Shown here in pieces: positions 57,990 through 64,000 of a DNA stretch of 64,000 nucleotides. This stretch comes from Nymphaea colorata (taxonomy: Eukaryota > Streptophyta > Magnoliopsida > Nymphaeales > Nymphaeaceae). A program made the translations under genes and the position numbers. The notes under the pieces are model-generated. The model was not told the DNA's origin and did no database searches. It was given only the letters and a program-made list of their open reading frames with translations. Numbering within the stretch: the first letter of the stretch is position 1; each line of letters starts with the position of its first letter. Where the stretch lies: positions 26,237,439-26,301,438 of the forward strand of contig NC_045143.1 of the NCBI RefSeq assembly GCF_008831285.2. The letters are read 5' to 3'.

Positions 57990-59154
57990 ACGTATGTCAG
58001 CAAGTACTTTATCCTAGCAGGGGTATTATACAGACGTGGATTTAGCACTGAATACTCTCGGTGCCTTGATGAAGATGAGGCAAAGAAAGTAATCGAAGAA
58101 TCACATCGAGGAGATTGTGGAGGCCATGTTGGTTACCAAACCCTCACCAAACAAATAATTCGAGCAGGGTATTATTGGCCTACCATGCAAAAAGATTGTC
58201 ACCAATTTGTCAAAAGATGCAAAGAATGTCAACTGCATGCTCCAGTAATTCATGCCCCAGCATCTCACTTGCATTCTGTGACATCTCCTTGGCCGTTTTC
58301 AATGTGGGCCTTTGACGTAGTCGGACCGATATCCCCTGCAGCTTCTAACGGCCATAAGTATTTTCTTGCTGCAACAGATTATTTTACCAAGTGGGTAGAA
58401 GTCGTCACACTTAGAACGGTGGAAGGACGTCATGTAGTGTCCTTCATTCACAAAAATCTTCTTTGCAGATTTGGAGTCCCTCATGATATATATCAGACAA
58501 TGGAACTCATTTCAAGAATGAAAAGATGAGGCAGTTGTGCAGCAAATACCACATCACGCACCATTTTTCAGCTCCTTATTACCCCCAAGGCAATGGACAA
58601 GCAGAGGCTACCAACAAGATCCTGATCCGCATCTTGGAACGGACAGTAGAAACAGGAAGAGATTGGCATGAAAAGATGCACAACGCTCTATGGGCATATC
58701 GCACCACTATGAGAACTCAACAAATGCCACTCCAGCAGAGCTAGTCTATGGAACAGAAGTGGTTCTACCATTACATGTGTTGAAACCTGCTTTGAAGTTC
58801 GCTTCTCTCATAGAGCTCCCTCTTACTCAATATCAACAAAAAAGGCTAATGCAACTCGATTTGCTAGATGAAAAGAGGCTAAAAGCGGCTGAACATGCTG
58901 AAGCTTATCGCCAAAGGGTAGCCAGACAATTTGCCAAGTCAGTTATCGAGAGACAGTTCAAAATGAATGATTCGGTCCTACGATCTGCAGTGTACCTGAG
59001 AGGACGACCACGAGGCAAGTGGGCACCAAATTGGGAAGGCCCATATGTCATTAAGGAAGTTTTGCCCCACAATTCATACCGACTAATTGATGCTGATGGG
59101 GTGGAATTTGCCGATCCTGTTAATGCCCTTCACCTCAAGAAATTTTATGCCTAG
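57990..59154 (+). pseudogene. Tat integrase, frameshifted by a TA insertion
   Basis: The zinc module HRGDCGGH ... CKEC (about 58104-58230) is followed by the core WAFDVVGPISPAASNGH (first Asp) and DYFTKWVEVVTL. At about 58489-58496 the sequence has one TA too many (GATATATATCAG), which throws the second-Asp motif out of frame. Then comes HFSAPYYPQGNGQAEATNKI with the catalytic Glu. A further frame change near 58735 leads to LVYGTEVVLPLHVLKPALKF and the C-terminal GKWAPNWEGPYVIKEVLPHN, ending LHLKKFYA-stop at 59154. All D, D, E codons are present, so damage is mainly frameshifts. Confidence 0.93.
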
Positions 59155-59285
59155 TTCTCTTGTATTCATTTTCCAATCAATGTCAAACATTTGTGTTTCC
59201 ACATCGACTATTCAATCTAGATTCTTCCCAGTTGTAAAACATGACAATTACACTGGGGCATTTTTATTTTTATCGCTCAGGGCTT

Positions 59286-59590
59286 GAGAGCAACCCGTGC
59301 AGGTAAAGGGTTAAACCCGCAATATGAGGGCAACCATGCAGGCAAGGGGTTAAACCTGCAATGCTAGCCAAAGCAACCCATGCAGGCAAAGGGGTTAAAC
59401 CTGTGCTACAAGCCAAAGCAACCCACACAGTTAAAGGGTTCAACTTGTGATGCAAGTCAAGGCAACCCATTCAGGGGGGTTAATCCTGAATTTGAAATCG
59501 GCAAACCCATGCAGGTAAGGGGTTAAACCTGCAATTTAAGCTCAAACAACCCATTCAAGTAAGGGGTAAAGCCTGAAACATCTCTATGAA
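59286..59590 (+). repeat. 3' untranslated tandem repeats of the Tat element, about 6-7 units of 45-50 bp
   Basis: Imperfect units of AGCAACCCATGCAGGCAAAG, GGGTTAAACCTGC and a variable AATGCTAGCC-like spacer, starting near 59289, 59328, 59371, 59418, 59462, 59504 and 59548. Tandem repeats in the 3' untranslated region are known for Tat/Ogre elements and can seed satellites. Confidence 0.86.
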
Positions 59591-59658
59591 AATATCTTGT
59601 TGAAAAATTTGTGGCGTTTATCTTTGTCACTAAGCACGGCTAACACCGGCTTATTAAC

Positions 59659-59668
59659 AAAGAGGGGC
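59659..59668 (+). promoter_or_regulatory. Polypurine tract of the Tat element
   Basis: CAAAGAGGGG just before the 3' LTR start TGTAATCACC. Confidence 0.8.
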
Positions 59669-59671
59669 ATC

Positions 59672-62600
59672 TGTAATCACCCCAATTTTTTTCTAAAGGA
59701 CTATGATGTTTTATCCAAGTGCGAAATTCAAATTTAGGCACAAGATTTCCAAAATACTACTCTCAGATCCAAATTAAATCCAAAATAGAACTCTCAGATC
59801 CAAATTAAATCCAAAATACTACTTTTAGATCCAAAACCCAAGTTCAGATCCAAATCAATCATTTAAGACCGATTTGCCCCTCCTTTTGACCATAAAACCT
59901 CCTTTAGAGGGTGATTTTAGTCTTTTTCAAACAAGACCGATTTGCCCCTCCTTTTGACCAAAAAACCTTCTTTTAAAGGGTGATTTTAGTCTTTTTCAAA
60001 CAAGACCGATTTGCCCCTCCTTTTGACCAAAAAACCTTCTTTTAGAGGGTGATTTTAGTCTTTTCAAACAAGACCGATTTGCCCCTCCTTTTGACCAAAA
60101 AACCTTCTTTTAGAGGGTGATTTTAGTCTTTTTTTAAACAAGACCGATTTGCCCCTCCTTTTGACCAAAAAACCTTCTTTTAGAGGGTGATTTAGTCTTT
60201 TTGGGTGGACAAGACTCATTTGCCCTTCCTTTTGGCCAAAAAATCTCTTTTGGAGGGTGATTTTAGTCTTTTTAGGTCAAAAAAATTCAAATTTTGGGTT
60301 TTGGCTCCAAAATCCTCTATAAATACCCCCCCATATCCCCCCTCTTGGGCAAGATTGGTCCTTGGAAAAACTCTAGTGTATTCTCACTTGAAGACTTAGA
60401 GTTTCTCTTGAGCTCTCTCTCTCTCTCCCTCTTCCTCTTTTCATTTCCTTCTCCAACTTAGAGCAAGCACTTTTGGAGCTTCATTCAAAAGGGGATCTTC
60501 AAGTGAAGTGTTCATCTTCCTTAAGTTATTTCCCATTAGAGGTATGTAATCTTCATCTCTCTCATTTCTCTCTTCTTCTTTTCATTAATGTTCTTATTAT
60601 TATGTTATTTCTTTCTCTTAAACATAGTGTTGTTGTTGTTTTCATTTTTCTTCTCATCTTCATCTCCCCATGGCCAAAGGAGATAGCACTCAACCTCTTT
60701 TTAGAGACAAGATGCTATGCTCAAATGCACCGGGAGCATGAAAGATGAGATGATATCTTATTTATGATTAAATCATGTTCTTTCAAGTATTCTTGTTGTT
60801 CTTGTTCTTTCTCTATATTAATATCTTATTGCTCTTTCTTCTCTTCAATAATATATTCTTGTTGTTGTTATTCTTTTCCTTAATGAATATATTTTGTTGT
60901 TATTGTTATTTCATTTCTTCAATAGTCTTGTCCTTGTTATTTTCTTTTTTTTTTTCTTTCTTCTTCCTCTTTCTATGACCAAAGGAGATAGCCCTCAATC
61001 TCTTTTAGAGACAAGAGGCTATGCTCAAGTGCATTGGGAGTGTGAAAAGATGAGAAGATCTTTCGTTTCATGATTGAATCATGTTTTCTCTTTTATTAAA
61101 TATAACATTGTATCTCTTTCTTCATCTCCCCACGGCTAAAAAAGGTAGCTCTCAATCTCTTTTTAGAGACAAGAGGCTATACTCAAAGTGCACCGGGAGC
61201 ATGGAAAGATGAGATGATCTTTCATTTTAATCATGTTCTTTCTTTTCATGAATACATTCTTATTGTTTTTTTTTTTGTTTCCTCTTATTTTCCTCTCTTC
61301 CTCATTTCTCCATGGCCAAAAGAGATAGCTCTCAATCTCTATTTTAGAGTCAAGAGGCTATACTCAAGTGCACCGGGAACATGAGAAGATGAAGTGGTAT
61401 ATCAATTCATAGTTACATCATGTCTTCCCTCTTAATTGAACTTTGCTTTTTCCATCATTCTCTTTCTTTCTTTCATTCCTTGAATGTTATCTATAAATTA
61501 TGCACGCATGATTGCTTGGTTCTTTACTTACATGTGAATGTATGGCGGGAATGAGAGTGTGGTTTGGGGACTCTTTATTTTCATATTAATTTTTGAGGTT
61601 GGGACTTGTCCAACCCGGGATAAACCCTCACGAAAATGTACATGTTAATATGCATTTTCATGGCATTTTGCGCTAGATTCTTTCTTAATCATCACATTAG
61701 GAACCCTAACGAGTGCTTCGTTATGTTGCTTGTTTTCTTTCATACCCAACGGTGGAAGAAATATATCCCTTACAACAAACTAAATAATAACATTCTATAC
61801 TTATATAAATCATATTTTCCAAAACATTTTCAAAAAGAACCTTCTAATATGGCCTTAGGGACTTAGCTTAGACTCTTGCATGAGTCCAAGCTCCCCTCCG
61901 GCCCACATTAAATTTGAAGTTGGTAATTTTAAGTTGTTCCTTGATTTTTTTTAATCTTGTGAAGGTATGGATGTATACACATGTTATATACATTTATGCC
62001 AACATGATGACCCCATCTTCTCTCTCTATGCTTTCACTTTCTATTTTATAAATTTTCATATGTGCATGGATACGTATGTACATGTGTTCCATCTCCTCTC
62101 TTTCAAATATTTATTCCTCTTTTCAAGACAAATATCTTCTCTTACAACATTTCTCATACCCATATATGCGTATGATATTTTTCTTTTCCTCTAAAATCTC
62201 TCTTTCTCTTCGAATCAATACATCTTTTTCTCTTTATATGTGATGATATGTACACAAGTATGCATGTCTTTCTCTATATCTCTCTCTTTCCTTTCATAAG
62301 AGTGTTTTATCTCTTGTATTCTTCTTAACATTCTCATCTCATGAACTTTCTATTTACCAACTTCAATAAGACCACAAATCAAGTAATGACCCAATATTGG
62401 AATCATGCTTGATGGTCTACAATCTCTATCCATTTTCAAAAACTTTTCCTTCTTATATATAATAATTATAACAACGAAATCTTAGATGTATGTTATGGTA
62501 GGAATGATATTAGATGAATGTTGTGGTAGGAATGTTTTACTTTTTTTCAATCATATAGTGTAAATGCATTCATGCATTCTCACCCACTTTATTTCACTTA

Positions 62601-63056
62601 TGATCACAAGCACCTCTCTAAAAGAACTTAAGCAAGAAGGATGGAGCTCTAGCTAGGTGGTAACCGAATTAGAGCAAAATCTCAAACCTACTTAAAGTCT
62701 TAAGAGAACACTAAAGTGATTTCAAAATGTTTTCACAAGTTTTTCAAATGATATTTACTAGTTTCACTTTTTCCTCAAAACATTTCACTTTTCAAGCAAT
62801 TCTTCAAGAACCTTTTCAAAAGTTTGAAACTCCAAACTTTCAATATTTCTACACCGCATATAGAATCAAAAAGATGTTTAAGTTAAAACGAAATGCATCA
62901 ATGATAAACATAGTCCTTGGGTTGATTACCCCCGGTAAAGGCACCGGGAATGGTCGATCCTCGTACCGACGGGCGAGTCCCTTTCTTTCCTCTTTCAAAA
63001 CAAAAACCTTATTTTTCTGGAGCACTCCAAAACCAATGAAAATTTTGAGATGCAAA
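59672..63056 (+). repeat. 3' LTR of the Tat element, 3.4 kb
   Basis: TGTAATCACCCC to GATGCAAA. Same plan as the 5' LTR; shorter mainly because its 68-70-bp array has two fewer units. Confidence 0.92.
59865..60285 (+). repeat. 68-70-bp subrepeat array in the 3' LTR, about 6 units
   Basis: Units start near 59865, 59933, 60002, 60070, 60140 and 60211; the last is the diverged AAGACTCATTTGCCC variant also found last in the 5' LTR. Confidence 0.88.
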
Positions 63057-64000
63057 CACGTAGTTATATTTATACAAATATGTATATATAATAGGTTAAA
63101 TGAGAGTGAATAGATTGTAAGATTTCGTAGTCTTCATGTTTGGCATAGTGTTGAGAAAAGGTGTAGATGACTACTTACGTAACTATATAAAGGTAGACCT
63201 GAAAATAGTCACATGTAGAGTTAAGAAGGTTAATTACAATGTTGAGCATGACACTAAATCAAATCATGATAATAAGGAGTAGACATGATGGTCAACCTAT
63301 CGGAAATTCAGGATGCGATACAATATAAAGAGAACCTTTTATATTCCATGAATGCATAAATGTATATGATTTGAACAAATCTATGTGAAGACATGAACAG
63401 GCCTCATTGTCAACTATGTTGAAGTCTTGTGATTCCATGTCAAACAGATTTCGTGTGACCAATTTGTTGGTAGAAAAAATCACTTGTATGAACATAACTA
63501 CAAAAATAAGTAAATATGTATATATGTTTGTACATATATTGTTTTGTTATTCTTATTTAGAATGTGAAGATCATTTCAATTTAGCATTCTATGACAGAAA
63601 GGAAATAAAGAAAGAAAGGAAGCTAGTGACGACCTTGTACCAGAATTTATACAATTTAGAATGTTGTTGACACAGAGAAACCATACTATGACTTCTAGAA
63701 TGTCTCATGATTTAGTTAGTGATGAATAGGGCTATGAAGTTATGGCACCAGCATGAGGTTAAGAAATATTTCATCCACCAAATGAAATCTAGTGACAATA
63801 GTGTATGAAGTAATAGATTTTGCATGTTCACTAAAAAAGCAGTAAGAAGAAATGCAAAAGAGAATCAATGTGGATGATTAAATCTGGATGGTTACTAGCT
63901 GTAGGAATTATTGCAAATTCCTTAAGTACTTTACATAGAAATATATAATCCTAGATTAGCCATCTGATTAGAAGGATCTGTCCAGCCCAGCAATTGTTAC
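63057..64000. other. No gene recognised; AT-rich flank of the Tat element
   Basis: Only short open frames without motifs. This is the DNA into which the Tat element inserted, continuing from 47091. Confidence 0.5.

Larger units (their letters stand above)
47092..63056 (+). mobile_element. Tat/Ogre-like Ty3/gypsy retrotransposon, about 16 kb, degenerate
   Basis: Has two LTRs (47092-50618 and 59672-63056), an Arg-tRNA-like primer site, an extra ORF1 before gag, gag, protease, RT, RNase H, a second RNase H of the archaeal type, integrase, a 3' tandem-repeat region and a polypurine tract. The duplicated RNase H before integrase and the 5' ORF1 are hallmarks of the Tat lineage and especially Ogre elements. 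Flanks are CACGC (47087-47091) and CACGT (63057-63061), a plausible 5-bp duplication with one change. All proteins have frameshifts or stops. The LTRs look about 97% alike apart from subrepeat number, so it is younger than the copia at 23129. Confidence 0.93.

Overview
This is nuclear DNA of a flowering plant, and most of it is retrotransposon. The evidence is the set of plant LTR-retrotransposon lineages (Ty1/copia, a Tekay/Del-like chromovirus, a Tat/Ogre-like Ty3/gypsy element), a PDR/ABCG transporter exon with plant-style splice sites, GT-AG exon fragments, AT-rich introns and abundant CT/TA/CA microsatellites. I see nothing that fixes the species. No complete host gene and no tRNA or rRNA gene was recognised.

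Layout. 1-690 is a broken copia reverse transcriptase. 691-7398 has no gene; its right end (6740-7398) is a decayed relative of the large Tat element further right, and it was cut by a copia insertion of which LTR, leader and gag start survive (7399-8625). 11014-16609 and 34770-40399 are the arms of a 5.6-kb inverted duplication about 18 kb apart. Both arms carry the same older copia pieces and the same exon-like segments. Between the arms lie a two-exon fragment of an unrecognised gene (19226-21111), a lone PDR-type ABC transporter exon (21525-21802) with a TIR element 65 bp downstream of it, and a two-level nest: a minus-strand copia (23129-33106, 5-bp duplication ATTTG) split by a plus-strand Tekay/Del element (28070-32713, 5-bp duplication GACGC).

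40400-47091 is the most host-like stretch. It has a perfect 121-bp tandem duplication, a hAT-type BED finger remnant, long TA/CA microsatellites, exon-like segments on the minus strand (42986-46303) including a coiled-coil exon, and a tandem array next to them.

47092-63056 is a Tat/Ogre-like element of about 16 kb with 3.4-3.5-kb LTRs. Its order is PBS, extra ORF1 resembling the plant mobile domain, gag, protease, RT, RNase H, second (archaeal-type) RNase H, integrase, 3' tandem repeats, PPT. Every coding domain is frameshifted or stopped, so it cannot move alone, but the architecture is intact. 63057-64000 has no recognisable gene.

The most interesting observations are the inverted duplication with unequal decay of its two exon copies; a copia integrase in which all three catalytic acidic residues are replaced; the mobile-domain-like ORF1; LTR subrepeat arrays that differ in copy number between the two LTRs of one element; and a GGGTCT/AGACCC palindrome sitting 17-45 bp inside the LTR edge of several unrelated LTR families. 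I found no convincing wholly new system.
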